This document shows positions 46,938 through 56,502 of a DNA stretch of 64,000 nt, in pieces (the stretch's first letter is position 1; each line of letters starts with the position of its first letter). The notes under the pieces are model-generated. The model had not been told where the DNA came from. It made no database searches and worked only from the letters and a program-made list of their open reading frames with translations. Source of the stretch: Bacillota bacterium (GTDB lineage Bacteria > Bacillota > Clostridia > Clostridiales > Clostridiaceae); contig JAJXWH010000018.1 of NCBI GenBank assembly GCA_021781745.1, positions 33,817-97,816 of the forward strand, given 5' to 3'. The translations under genes were made by a program, and so were the position numbers.

Positions 46938-47100
46938 ATAACCCTTCTCCTTGCACACTTAATTTTAATGTCATTAATTTTCATTATAATTTCTTAATAA
47001 TGATACTGCAATTAAAACTCAAAAAATTATTTATTCAATTGTATATTACTCGATATTATTCCCTCATCCGTAAATAATTAATTAGAAAATAATATTATAT

Positions 47101-47210
47101 TCGTATATAGCCACACCAGAAATAAATGGTACTCTTTTGCGTAGTGTTGCATTGAGAATATAGCTGTATGGATTTCTTCATTAGAAGTTGTTCCATCTAT
47201 GCCTGTCCAA
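47101..47210. repeat. decayed half copy of the palindromic element
   Basis: The segment resembles the left arm of the palindrome at 47299: shared blocks AGAAATNAAAT, GCATTNA, AATANAGCTGT and GTTGTTCCAT..TGCCTGTCCAA occur in the same order and spacing. Only one arm is present. Confidence 0.5.
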
Positions 47211-47298
47211 TATCAATTCACAATTAATATTTATATTTTAGTTTATTACAAAATCTAATAAGAACTTATATTTCAAAAAAATTACATATAGCATTTAT

Positions 47299-47531
47299 TA
47301 AATTTAAGCATTTATCTACAATAGAAATCAAATACATTTTTGTGAAACAGGCATTTAAAAATAAGCTGTTGAAGGTCTTAATGGCAGGTTGTTCCATTAC
47401 TGCTTGTCCAAAAACTTTTGGAGCAAGCAGTAATGGGTACAACCTGCCATTTAGAACCTTCCAGCGAAATTTTTATAGTCCTGAGGAACAAAAATGTATT
47501 TGATTTCGGTGGATATAGTGCTTAAGTTTAA
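47299..47531. repeat. ~230-bp near-perfect palindromic element
   Basis: Left arm 47304-47413 and right arm 47416-47527 are complementary over more than 100 nt with few mismatches (blocks AATCAAATACATTTTTGT, AATGGCAGGTTGT, ATTACTGCTTG and their complements). It lies 18 nt downstream of the scfB stop, so transcripts would fold into one long hairpin. It has no ORF. It accounts for most of the 46938-47548 gap with the half copy. Confidence 0.8.
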
Positions 47532-47548
47532 TTTATATGTTATCTATA

Positions 47549-48910
47549 TTAATTTTCTTCTGCTTTTAGGGCAATTGCACACTCTATTCTTTTCTTTTGC
47601 ATTTTACATCCAATTTCATATGGTATATTCATATCTCCATTAAAATTGAAATTATTAGCTTGGCATCCACCACTGCAATAGAATCTTGCCCAGCACTCTT
47701 TGCATTTAGGTTTATTATAAATATGCGCTTTTTTAAATTTCTTAGCTAAAGCTTCATTATACGTATCTTCGTAAATGCTTCCTAACTTAAACTCTTCTTT
47801 TCCTACAAATTGATGACATGGATATACATCTCCTTGAGGAGTTATTGCTACATATTCAAAGCCGGCTCCACATCCAGAAATTCTTTTATATACGCATGGG
47901 CCGCCTTGAAGATCTATATTAAAATGATAAAATTTAAATTCATCGTTTCCTTGTCTTTTTCTTTCTGCCATTTCTTCATATAATTTGTCATAATTATCAA
48001 AAATAGTCTCTATGTCTTCTTCCCTAATTGCAAGTGGGTGTCCATCTTCTAATACAACAGGTTCAATTGATAATTCCCTAAAGCCCTCATTTACCATAGC
48101 CATAACATCTTCATAAAAATCTGTATTTTCCCTTGTAAAAGTACCTCTTACATAATAAGTTTTTCCTTTAGTTCTTCTCTTAATCATTTCTTTAATATTA
48201 GGAATTATATCATCGTAAGAACCGCTCTTATCAGCCTTTATTCTTACCTTATCATTAACTTCTTTTCTTCCGTCTAAAGAAAGAATTATATTGCCCATTT
48301 CTTTATCCATATAGTCCATCATGTCTGGAGTTAAAAGCGTGGCATTTGTGGTCATTGTAAATCTAATTCTCTTACCCCACTTTTCTTCATTATCTCTAGC
48401 ATACTTAATTATTTCTTTTATTGTATCCATAATTAAGGTTGGTTCTCCACCAAATAAATCAATTTCTATATTTTTTCTTGGACCGCTTCTCTTAATAACA
48501 TAATCTATTGCCTTTTTAGCTGTTTCAATATTCATAACTCCGCCATGTCCATGATACTCACCTTCATCAGCAAAGCAATATTTACATCTTAAGTTGCATC
48601 CATGAATTACATTTAAACAAATAGCCTTTATATAATCCCTATCATCCATAGATTTATGTGCTATTTCTTCATATTGGTCTTCTGAATAAAGAATACCTTC
48701 TTCAGCTAATTCTTGAATTTCGTCATAAGCTTCTGAAAGTTCTTCTTCATTATACTTAGCACTTAGTTTCTCCATTACCGCCTTCTTGTTCATTAATTTA
48801 TCATCATCTAATATATCATAAACTAGTTCATCAACAATATGAACTGCTCCTGTATTTACATCTAAAACAATATAATTTTCACCTTGTTTAAATTTATGTA
48901 TTAAAGACAA
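47549..48910 (-). CDS. scfB: SCIFF peptide radical-SAM maturase
   Basis: A 453-residue radical-SAM/SPASM enzyme that forms Cys-derived thioether crosslinks in the SCIFF peptide. Seen: an N-terminal peptide-recognition domain (RRE-like, ~1-90, starting MSLIHKFKQGENYIVLD), the [4Fe-4S] motif C105-NLR-C109-KY-C112, and SPASM cysteines (PCVYKRISGCGAG, VYPCHQFVG, CKECWARFYCSGGC, IGC). The start is TTG with AGGAGG 8 nt upstream. It follows scfA after a hairpin. Family known; the biological role is still debated. Confidence 0.96.
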   Translation of the reverse strand: MSLIHKFKQGENYIVLDVNTGAVHIVDELVYDILDDDKLMNKKAVMEKLSAKYNEEELSEAYDEIQELAEEGILYSEDQYEEIAHKSMDDRDYIKAICLNVIHGCNLRCKYCFADEGEYHGHGGVMNIETAKKAIDYVIKRSGPRKNIEIDLFGGEPTLIMDTIKEIIKYARDNEEKWGKRIRFTMTTNATLLTPDMMDYMDKEMGNIILSLDGRKEVNDKVRIKADKSGSYDDIIPNIKEMIKRRTKGKTYYVRGTFTRENTDFYEDVMAMVNEGFRELSIEPVVLEDGHPLAIREEDIETIFDNYDKLYEEMAERKRQGNDEFKFYHFNIDLQGGPCVYKRISGCGAGFEYVAITPQGDVYPCHQFVGKEEFKLGSIYEDTYNEALAKKFKKAHIYNKPKCKECWARFYCSGGCQANNFNFNGDMNIPYEIGCKMQKKRIECAIALKAEEN

Positions 48911-48940
48911 ATTAGTTTCCTCCTAAACATATAAAAGTAA

Positions 48941-48962
48941 GCAGTAACTATATAGTTACTGC
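48941..48962 (-). terminator. attenuator hairpin between scfA and scfB
   Basis: Perfect 22-nt palindrome GCAGTAACTAT/ATAGTTACTGC, then TTACTTTTAT on the minus strand. It lies 8 nt after the scfA stop and should terminate or stall part of the transcription, giving more precursor than maturase. Confidence 0.6.
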
Positions 48963-48969
48963 CTGAAAT

Positions 48970-49107
48970 TTAGTTTTCACATTCTAAGTTTGCAACTGTA
49001 CAAGATGTCTTACAAGCTGATTGACATGAATTTGCACATTCTTTACATCCTGGCTTACACAAACTATCTTTTATGTTTGGTTTGTTTATAGTTTTTATGT
49101 GTTTCAT
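48970..49107 (-). CDS. scfA: SCIFF ranthipeptide precursor
   Basis: A 45-residue precursor: MKHIKTINKPNIKDSL, then C17, C21, C24, C28, C32, C36, C43, ending ECEN. Length and the CxxC..CQSACKTSCTVA core are those of the SCIFF (six Cys in forty-five) family, but there are seven cysteines; C17 lies four residues before the first cysteine of the usual set. RBS GGAGG at 49116-49120 precedes the ATG; a TATAAT box sits at 49142-49147 without a clear -35. Adjacent to its maturase scfB. Confidence 0.95.
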   Translation of the reverse strand: MKHIKTINKPNIKDSLCKPGCKECANSCQSACKTSCTVANLECEN

Positions 49108-49239
49108 TAAATAATCCTCCATTAATAAAATATCCATGCTAATTATATCATAATATACTAAAGTATAAAAGATTTAGTGAAATCTCTTTTTCCCTATATT
49201 TTATTTGTAAAGATGGAAAACTATCCCTGATATAAAATG

Positions 49240-49500
49240 CTATTTTACTCCAGCGACTCTAATAAATTCATTTTTAAGTTCATTCACATTATTATATCTA
49301 AAAATAATTTGCAATTGCTCATGTGTTTCAACAACTCCAAGTACTCCTTCTACCATTCTTAAGAATCCAATATCAACCTTTTTCTTATCTTTTAAGTTCA
49401 GCCTTAATCTTGTGGAACACTCTCCTACCGATATTATATTTTCTGTAGGCCCGACAAATTTAAAAATATCCCTAGCCGCCTTATATAATTCTATACTCAT
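49240..49500 (-). CDS. stand-alone PTS EIIB (glucose-type) domain
   Basis: An 86-residue lone EIIB domain. Seen: C28 in GECSTRLRLNLKD, the phosphorylation-cysteine motif (C-x-T-R-L-R), and VLGVVETHEQLQIIF. No EIIC, EIIA or HPr gene is adjacent, so it may be a regulatory phosphate carrier instead of a transporter part. An earlier frame start at 49548 adds a hydrophobic stretch; ATG at 49500 with upstream GGGGG is preferred. Confidence 0.85.
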   Translation of the reverse strand: MSIELYKAARDIFKFVGPTENIISVGECSTRLRLNLKDKKKVDIGFLRMVEGVLGVVETHEQLQIIFRYNNVNELKNEFIRVAGVK

Positions 49501-49758
49501 AAAAAACCCCCATATTAATTTATGTATGATAATATAAAAGGTATTCAACAGCTTCTATAACTTCCTTATGTAAAAATACTAGCTACCATATAAATATTCA
49601 GTTTATTTATTAGATTATACCTATATCTAGCTTAATTTTATATTATACTAAAGTATACTTTTTATGTTTATAATTCTACTACTTTCCCAATTTTGCCCAT
49701 AAAAAAACAATATAAATGAGATGCTTTTACTTATTTCATCACATTTATATTATCTTAT

Positions 49759-52227
49759 CTAGATAATCCCCTTTTCTTTTAGAAGATTTATAGCTACTAT
49801 TTTATTTTTTACATCCAATTTGTAATATACAGATGCTATATGCTTTTTTACAGTAACTAGTGCTATATTTAATTTCTTTGATATATCAATTTGTTTATAT
49901 CCTTCATGTACTAGCCTCATTATCTCAAGTTCCCTTGGCGTCAATTCAACCATTTCCGCTTCACTATTAATTTTTTTATATATTTCACTAAATTTCCTGC
50001 ATTTAGGAAATAGCATTTCCGCATATTTATTTTCATTTTTAAGTTCATTAAGTATAGGAAGTATGTGTGGAGACAGCTCTATAAAGGACATTATAATATT
50101 ATCATCTTCCGCTAAACTAATTGCCTTTATTAATGATTTTTTTGCATCGTCTAGTCCATAAAGATTATACTTTGCAATTGAATCAAATATATGAGCATAT
50201 AAAATTCCAAATATAATATTTTTTCTTGAATAAGCTTCTAACATAATTTCAGCGTGAACTTCTAATTCGATATAACTCTTTTTAATTACCATTGAAAAAG
50301 CCGATATAATATAGTTCATACGAATACTAGGTGAAATGATTTGCATATTCAGAGACTCTGTATCTTCAATCCATTTATCAATACATTTTAAATTTCCAGT
50401 AATTCCATCAACATACCTTAGTGCTAATTCTGTTCCATTAAGATATTTAGGAATATTAAGATTTTTATATTCTTCAATTAAACTTCTATACTTACTTCTA
50501 AATCTATAAATATTGTCTTTATTTATATGAATTCTCATTAGAAGAAAAAGTGCACATATTATAATACTTATCTGTCTTTTAGCTCTTGCTTTATATAATG
50601 CCTTATACGCATATAATTCACTATTGTCTACATCCCCTGTCTCAAAAAAATATTCAGCACTAATAATATAGTCTATTCCCGCCGCTCCACCGTTTGATAT
50701 ATGAATAAAATAAGTTAATTCATTTTTCAAATGATCTGCCAAACTTTTTAATTCACCTTTTTCTCTATGAAATAAACACAAAAGATGAGGTGAGCCAAAA
50801 GTGACTGGCATTTTATTATTAGCAATCTTCGATGTTCCTCCTTGTAATAACTCATATGCTTTTTTATGATATTCAGTCATCTTTTTAGTATTATCAATTA
50901 GCAGAATACTTTCCAAAAATGTAATTTCTCCCAGAACCTGTTTTCTATCATTTAAATCATCATTTACTTCATAAATAACCCACAACTCATATAAAAGTTC
51001 TTTACCTGCTATAGGATCTACATAAATTATATAGAAAAAAATATATATTAGATAGGAAATAGGTCTATTTACTTTTTCCTCTAGACTTAACTCATTAAAC
51101 ACTGGAGCAATAATCTTTTTCCATGACATAGTAAGATCTATTGTTTTATTTCTTTCGATTAAATCAAGTATACGATAATAATTTTTTGCCTTAAAATAGT
51201 ATTCCATGGCTCTTGAGTCTTGAAAATTATTTGAATACCAGTCACCACAAGCATTATTAATTCTATTTGAATCTATATTCCACAATAAAAATTCTTCTTT
51301 TAAAGCACTTTTTAAAATTGCATGAAAAGTGTAAAGCTTTGATTTATCATTGTATTTTATAAAACAATTATTTGATAGCAGCTCTTTAATCACCTCTCCA
51401 GCCATCTCATTTTCAGTAACATACATAGCCTGTTCTAATGTAAAATTTTCGACTTGTGATAGTTTTAAAAGAATTTGTTTCGTTATTTCATCAAATTTAT
51501 CAAATACGGCTGTTTTAATAATTTCAGTTGCCTTAGGTATATTATGAAGAGTTTTAGTACTATTATATTGAAGTAATGCCAGATAAGTAGCTGAAGTCCA
51601 TCCCCCTGTATACGAATATACCTCTTCCTTTTCTTCTTGGCTTAAATTTATCCCATTAATTTCAAAAAACTCAATTGTTTCATTGTAATCGAACGCTATA
51701 TCATCTTGCCGCATTACCAGACATTTTTGCTTTAATTCAAGTTCGTGGTATTGGTCATCAGGTTTATTCCGGCTTATTATAACCATATGAAAATTTGGTA
51801 TTTCCGAAAAAGCAAGGGCCTTTATAAATTGATTAATATAAGTGATTTTTGTATCGTACCAATCATCTATAATAAAGACTGTTCTCTGTTTTATTTCTTC
51901 CTTAATAGTATCTATGATTTTATATAAATCCATATTATTTTTTGGAAATCCATATGACCTAAGTCTTTTACTTAGATTTGAGCACGTACTTTTCATGGAA
52001 TTGCAAAATTTATACCACATGCAAATATCATCATTTTCTTCATTTGCCGTATCAAACCAAATAGTCTGCACATCTTTTTTCTTATCTAGAAAGCTTTTAA
52101 CTGAAGTTGTTTTTCCATATCCCATAGATGCAGATATAAAGAATATTGGACCTTCAAAAATTTGTGAAAGCATGTCATCTATACGCTTTCTATGTAATAT
52201 CTTAGGCCTATAAATCTGACTTCTCAT
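49759..52227 (-). CDS. MalT-like LuxR-family STAND regulator
   Basis: An 822-residue MalT-type regulator: N-terminal NTPase with a P-loop SMGYGKTTSV (residues 34-43), Walker B TVFIIDDWYD, a winged segment, a long helical repeat (TPR-like) sensor region about 330-740, and a C-terminal LuxR HTH (LTPRELEIMRLVHEGYKQIDISKK). Such proteins bind an inducer and ATP to activate transcription, MalT with maltotriose. Its target here is unknown; the EIIB domain and scf genes are the closest candidates. Length is typical. Confidence 0.92.
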   Translation of the reverse strand: MRSQIYRPKILHRKRIDDMLSQIFEGPIFFISASMGYGKTTSVKSFLDKKKDVQTIWFDTANEENDDICMWYKFCNSMKSTCSNLSKRLRSYGFPKNNMDLYKIIDTIKEEIKQRTVFIIDDWYDTKITYINQFIKALAFSEIPNFHMVIISRNKPDDQYHELELKQKCLVMRQDDIAFDYNETIEFFEINGINLSQEEKEEVYSYTGGWTSATYLALLQYNSTKTLHNIPKATEIIKTAVFDKFDEITKQILLKLSQVENFTLEQAMYVTENEMAGEVIKELLSNNCFIKYNDKSKLYTFHAILKSALKEEFLLWNIDSNRINNACGDWYSNNFQDSRAMEYYFKAKNYYRILDLIERNKTIDLTMSWKKIIAPVFNELSLEEKVNRPISYLIYIFFYIIYVDPIAGKELLYELWVIYEVNDDLNDRKQVLGEITFLESILLIDNTKKMTEYHKKAYELLQGGTSKIANNKMPVTFGSPHLLCLFHREKGELKSLADHLKNELTYFIHISNGGAAGIDYIISAEYFFETGDVDNSELYAYKALYKARAKRQISIIICALFLLMRIHINKDNIYRFRSKYRSLIEEYKNLNIPKYLNGTELALRYVDGITGNLKCIDKWIEDTESLNMQIISPSIRMNYIISAFSMVIKKSYIELEVHAEIMLEAYSRKNIIFGILYAHIFDSIAKYNLYGLDDAKKSLIKAISLAEDDNIIMSFIELSPHILPILNELKNENKYAEMLFPKCRKFSEIYKKINSEAEMVELTPRELEIMRLVHEGYKQIDISKKLNIALVTVKKHIASVYYKLDVKNKIVAINLLKEKGII

Positions 52228-52558
52228 ATGTACTTCCCCTTTATTATTGCAATTTATGTGTAAATGTTTATTAATTATACTATCTATAACTATATAAATT
52301 ATATTTTAACTCTAACACTACATATTATTGCACCATTTTCCTAAGTTAACCTTTATTAGAATTATTTTATCATATTTAAATTCAACTTCAAATCTATTGT
52401 ATTGCGTAATTTCCTTTAACTTACTATTGATAATATTTACATTTAATATAATCTTCGAATATATATAGTTTACTAAAATTAAATATACCAATTACATTCA
52501 AAATAATTAAAAAAAATACCCTAAAATTATAGGGTATTTTCTGAATACTTTTAAAATA
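52228..52558. other. AT-rich spacer between MalT-like gene and htpG
   Basis: About 330 nt that contains the htpG terminator near its lower-numbered to middle end (52513-52540) and must contain the promoter for the MalT-like gene. No other feature is seen. Confidence 0.4.
52513..52540 (-). terminator. terminator of htpG
   Basis: Perfect stem AAAATACCCTA / TAGGGTATTTT with a 6-nt loop, followed by a T-run on the minus strand, directly after the htpG stop. Confidence 0.85.
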
Positions 52559-54493
52559 TTAAAGCGATACAACCTTATTTAAAAGCATATTATTTCTCTT
52601 TATAAACTCATCCATTTCATTAGCATCTAACTCTTTGTTTGCAATCTTGGCTAAATCTAAAATATGTTCACAAATAACTTTAATATCCTCTTTTTTAGCT
52701 TCATTCTTTGAGATCTCGATAAGCTTCTTAATAATAGCATTTTTATTGTTTACTACTAAAGTTTTTTCTTCATCAAACATTCCTGGGAAGTTCATTCCTG
52801 ATTTTGCATACATCTTACTCATTTGAGCCATTCTTCTTGACTCTTCTGAAACTAAGATAAGTGCAGGAGTATCTTCATTCTTTAATCCTTCAATAGTTAA
52901 ATTTTTAATCTTATCTCCAAGGGAATTCTTAAATAAATCCTCTATTTCCTTATTTAATGCTTTTATAGTTTCATCATTTTCATCCGATTTACTTCCTAGT
53001 GTATCAGAAATATCTGAATCTATTCTATTAAATTTAACTCCTGATTCATGCATTTCCAAAAATGATATAAAGTGATCATCTAATGAACAATCTAATATTA
53101 CTGCATCTAAATCATACTCTTTGAACATCTTTATATATTGAGACTGCTTACTTTCATCATTAGCATAGAATACTTTATTTTCATGCTTTTCTTTATTAGC
53201 TTCAAGGTAATCCTTTAATGTTACGAATTCGCCCTTTAAATTCTTAAAGATTACTATTTCTTTAATCTTATCATAGAATTTTGGATCTCTTAAGCAGCCA
53301 TATTTAATAAATATTTGTATATCGGACCAGAACTTATTAAATTCTTCCCTGCTGTTTTTAAATAAATCAACTAATTTATCAGCCACTTTTTTAACTATGT
53401 GGTTAGAAATTTTTGAAACTTCCTTATCATTTTGAAGGAAACTTCTTGAAACATTTAAAGGTAAATCTGGACAATCAATAGTACCTTTTAATAATAACAA
53501 GAATTCAGGTATTACTTCTTTAATATTATCTGCAACAAAAACTTGGTTATTATATAACTTAACTTGACCTTCTGTAGCTTCAAATTCATGAGTTAATTTA
53601 GGGAAGTATAATATTCCTTTTAAATTAAATGGGTAGTCTACATTTAAATGAATCCAAAATAATGGTTCATTGAAATCCATAAATACTTTTCTATAGAAAT
53701 CTTTATATTCTTCGTCTGTACAATCCTTAGGTGATTTTACCCATAACGGCTTTGTATCATTTAGAGGCTTTGGCTCTTCTGGTTCAACTAGCTCTTGATA
53801 TTCTGTTCCATCTTCCTTCTTCTTTGTTTCATATTTAGGTTCTTCTTTTGGCTTATTTTCATCTTCTAAATATATTTCTGTAGGTAAGAATGAACAATAC
53901 TTCTTAATTATTTCTCTCACCTTATATTCTTCTAAGAATTCTGAACTTTCATCATCTATAAATAATGTTATTGTTGTACCTCTTGTTGTTCTTTCACTTG
54001 AAGGTTCAATTTCATATTCTGTTCCACCTGTACATTCCCATTTTACAGCTTCAGCACCTTCTTTAAATGATAGTGTATCAATTTCCACCTTAGTTGACAC
54101 CATGAAAGTTGAATAAAATCCTAGTCCAAAATGACCAATTATATCCTTACCTTCATCCATTTTGTCCTTATATTTTTCCATAAAATCAGTTGCTCCTGAA
54201 AATGCAACTTGGTTAATATATTTTTTAACCTCTTCTTCTGTCATACCAATACCATTGTCTATAAACTTTAGGGTTTTCTTATCTTTATTTATGGATACAA
54301 CAACTTTATATTGTTCGTCTCCATTTATAGATGCTTCTCCAAGAGAAACTAGTCTTTGAAATTTACTAATTGCATCACATGCATTGCTTATAACTTCTCT
54401 GATGAATATATCTTTATCAGAGTAAAGCCATTTTTTAATAATCGGAAATATATTTTCTGTGTCAATTGAAATATTACCATTTTCTTTTATCAT
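52559..54493 (-). CDS. htpG: molecular chaperone HtpG (Hsp90)
   Basis: A 644-residue Hsp90 chaperone. Seen: FIREVISNACDAISK (catalytic Glu and Asp-binding Asn), FIDNGIGMTEEEV, IIGHFGLGFYSTFMV, and the middle-domain segment WIHLNVDYPFNLKGILYFPK with DLPLNVSRSFLQND. A charged insert (~215-245, Lys/Glu/Pro-rich) matches that of other clostridial forms. RBS AGGAGG precedes ATG. Downstream of the MCP by 73 nt. Confidence 0.96.
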   Translation of the reverse strand: MIKENGNISIDTENIFPIIKKWLYSDKDIFIREVISNACDAISKFQRLVSLGEASINGDEQYKVVVSINKDKKTLKFIDNGIGMTEEEVKKYINQVAFSGATDFMEKYKDKMDEGKDIIGHFGLGFYSTFMVSTKVEIDTLSFKEGAEAVKWECTGGTEYEIEPSSERTTRGTTITLFIDDESSEFLEEYKVREIIKKYCSFLPTEIYLEDENKPKEEPKYETKKKEDGTEYQELVEPEEPKPLNDTKPLWVKSPKDCTDEEYKDFYRKVFMDFNEPLFWIHLNVDYPFNLKGILYFPKLTHEFEATEGQVKLYNNQVFVADNIKEVIPEFLLLLKGTIDCPDLPLNVSRSFLQNDKEVSKISNHIVKKVADKLVDLFKNSREEFNKFWSDIQIFIKYGCLRDPKFYDKIKEIVIFKNLKGEFVTLKDYLEANKEKHENKVFYANDESKQSQYIKMFKEYDLDAVILDCSLDDHFISFLEMHESGVKFNRIDSDISDTLGSKSDENDETIKALNKEIEDLFKNSLGDKIKNLTIEGLKNEDTPALILVSEESRRMAQMSKMYAKSGMNFPGMFDEEKTLVVNNKNAIIKKLIEISKNEAKKEDIKVICEHILDLAKIANKELDANEMDEFIKRNNMLLNKVVSL

Positions 54494-54566
54494 GTTATTA
54501 CCTCCTATTATTTTCTAAAAAATATTTTAATGCAAAGATTATTTATTGTCAAATTCTTCTTATTAC

Positions 54567-56273
54567 TTAAATTTTAAACTTTTTAGCTATTTCATTAAGT
54601 TTTTGAGATAATTCTGCTTGATTTTGTGCAGATTTTGCAATATCATTAACAGCTATTGTTATTTGATTAATATTATTTAACACCTCTTCTGAGCCTGCTC
54701 CAGATTCTTCTGCTGTTGCAGATACAGTTTGCATAGCATCATTTATTTGTTCAATAACTTCATTTATCTGATTTGATGAGGAAGCAAATTCCTCAGCTAT
54801 CTCATTAACAAACTCAGCATCCTTTTCATATTGAATTCCAGTATCCATAAGTAATTCATAACTTGGTTTAACACTTTGAACTATATAGTTGAGTATATCC
54901 TCTCCGCTCTGAGATAATTTTTGAAATGCAGTTTGTACTTGCAGTACCATCCCCTGTATACTTGAAACCGCTTCCGATGATTGTTCTGCAAGTTTTCTTA
55001 CTTCATCAGCTACTACTGCAAAACCTCTTCCGTTTTCCCCAGCCCTTGCTGCTTCTATTGCAGCATTAAGTGCAAGTAAGTTAGTTTGCGAAGCTATATC
55101 CCCTATAGCATTAGCCATTAATTTTACCTCATCTACTATTTTTCCATCTTGAATAGCTTTTATAATATTTTCTCTTTTTTCCTCATAAATTAAATTTCCT
55201 TGTTTTATACTTTCTGCTGCCCTTTGTTTTATTTCAAGGGAACGTTTCTGTATTTCACTTACAGAAGCTGCTGAATCACTCGCTCTACCTGCAAGTTCAC
55301 TTGTAGTTGCTCCAATTTCTTCTGCAGATGCACTTACTTCTTCAGTTATTGCACTTAAATCTTGAGCCCCTTTTGATATTTGTTCAGTAGATTCATTTAT
55401 TTCTTTCATCTTAGATGATACTTCTGAAGTTGTTGCTGATAGTACTTCTCCTGAATGGCTTAAGCCATCAGATCCATCTATTATTTTTTCTATTAAATCT
55501 CTGATATTTTTATTGGCATTATTTAACGCCTTTGCTATTACCCCGATTTCATCTTTCGAATTAATTTCTATTATTTGAGTCAAATCTCCACTTTCTAAAG
55601 ATTTCACATATGATAATATCTTCTTTACGTTATTAGAAGTGACAGTCGCTATAACATTTCCAAGTAAAACCGCTGTAATAAATCCAATTAGAATTGTTAT
55701 TATCATTAAATAAAAAGATTTATTACGTATTTCAATGTTAGAATTATTTGTGTCAGACGCTTTTTTCTCAACAATTTGAACTAATTTATCAATATTATCA
55801 GTTAATTTTTCTCTTATAGATGCACTTTTATTACTAAGTATCATTGCATCGTCATATTTTGCTTGGGCCATTAAGTTTATTATGTCATCACATGAGTTTC
55901 TATAATCTATTAAATCTTTTTTAATTTCTTCATACATACTTTTTTCATCGTTATTTAAGTTCAATTGTTGATACTTATTAAGAATTTCATCATTTTCTTT
56001 TCTAAATTTATCTATATTAGTTTTTGTTTCATCAATCTTACTTATGCCATTAATAAGATTAAGCACTTCCAATCGTATGTGCAATGTATTTGAATTAAAT
56101 TGTTGAAGATTTTTAAGTGATTGGAAATTGTCCGCATATAATATATTTGAATTAGAATTTATCTTATTTATGCTCAATATTCCAATGCTTCCCACTATTA
56201 CTACAAACAAAGATACGATACAAAAACTAAACGCCAATTTAGTTTTTATTTTTAAATTATTAAACCATTTCAT
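54567..56273 (-). CDS. methyl-accepting chemotaxis protein
   Basis: A 568-residue chemoreceptor. N-terminal transmembrane helix (~10-32), extracellular four-helix-bundle sensor (about 33-185), second transmembrane helix (~188-208), HAMP (210-262), and the signalling domain whose hairpin tip is in [44 protein letters not shown] (tip motif with [16 protein letters not shown]). Ligand unknown; 4HB_MCP-type sensors bind small molecules. No terminal CheR-binding pentapeptide is seen. Likely membrane receptor array. Confidence 0.93.
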   Translation of the reverse strand: MKWFNNLKIKTKLAFSFCIVSLFVVIVGSIGILSINKINSNSNILYADNFQSLKNLQQFNSNTLHIRLEVLNLINGISKIDETKTNIDKFRKENDEILNKYQQLNLNNDEKSMYEEIKKDLIDYRNSCDDIINLMAQAKYDDAMILSNKSASIREKLTDNIDKLVQIVEKKASDTNNSNIEIRNKSFYLMIITILIGFITAVLLGNVIATVTSNNVKKILSYVKSLESGDLTQIIEINSKDEIGVIAKALNNANKNIRDLIEKIIDGSDGLSHSGEVLSATTSEVSSKMKEINESTEQISKGAQDLSAITEEVSASAEEIGATTSELAGRASDSAASVSEIQKRSLEIKQRAAESIKQGNLIYEEKRENIIKAIQDGKIVDEVKLMANAIGDIASQTNLLALNAAIEAARAGENGRGFAVVADEVRKLAEQSSEAVSSIQGMVLQVQTAFQKLSQSGEDILNYIVQSVKPSYELLMDTGIQYEKDAEFVNEIAEEFASSSNQINEVIEQINDAMQTVSATAEESGAGSEEVLNNINQITIAVNDIAKSAQNQAELSQKLNEIAKKFKI

Positions 56274-56449
56274 ATACTTCTCCCCTTTTGTCGATTTTTG
56301 TTGTTAAATAATAATTGTTATTGATATTTTAACATATTTTATACATTTTTGCACTTATTTTTTTAATTTTCAATAATTTCTAAATTCTCATTTCATATTT
56401 TTTTATATTTTATTAAATTAATTTTTAAAATTAATTTAATAAAATAATA

Positions 56450-56480
56450 TTGACATTAACGCTACGTAAAGGTGTAAAGT
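56450..56480 (+). promoter_or_regulatory. MerR-type promoter with 19-bp spacer
   Basis: TTGACA (56450-56455), a 19-nt spacer, then TAAAGT (56475-56480). The spacer contains a near-palindrome ACATTAACGCTACGTAAAGGTG, the classical MerR-family operator lying between over-spaced promoter boxes. It implies autoactivation of the gene that follows. Confidence 0.85.
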
Positions 56481-56502
56481 AATTTTATAAGGAGATGATC
56501 AC

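Noticed and set aside
47299..47531. Palindrome considered as a replication terminus, attachment site or IS
   Set aside because: No transposase, integrase or tRNA gene nearby and no target-site duplication that I can find; reported instead as a palindromic repeat.
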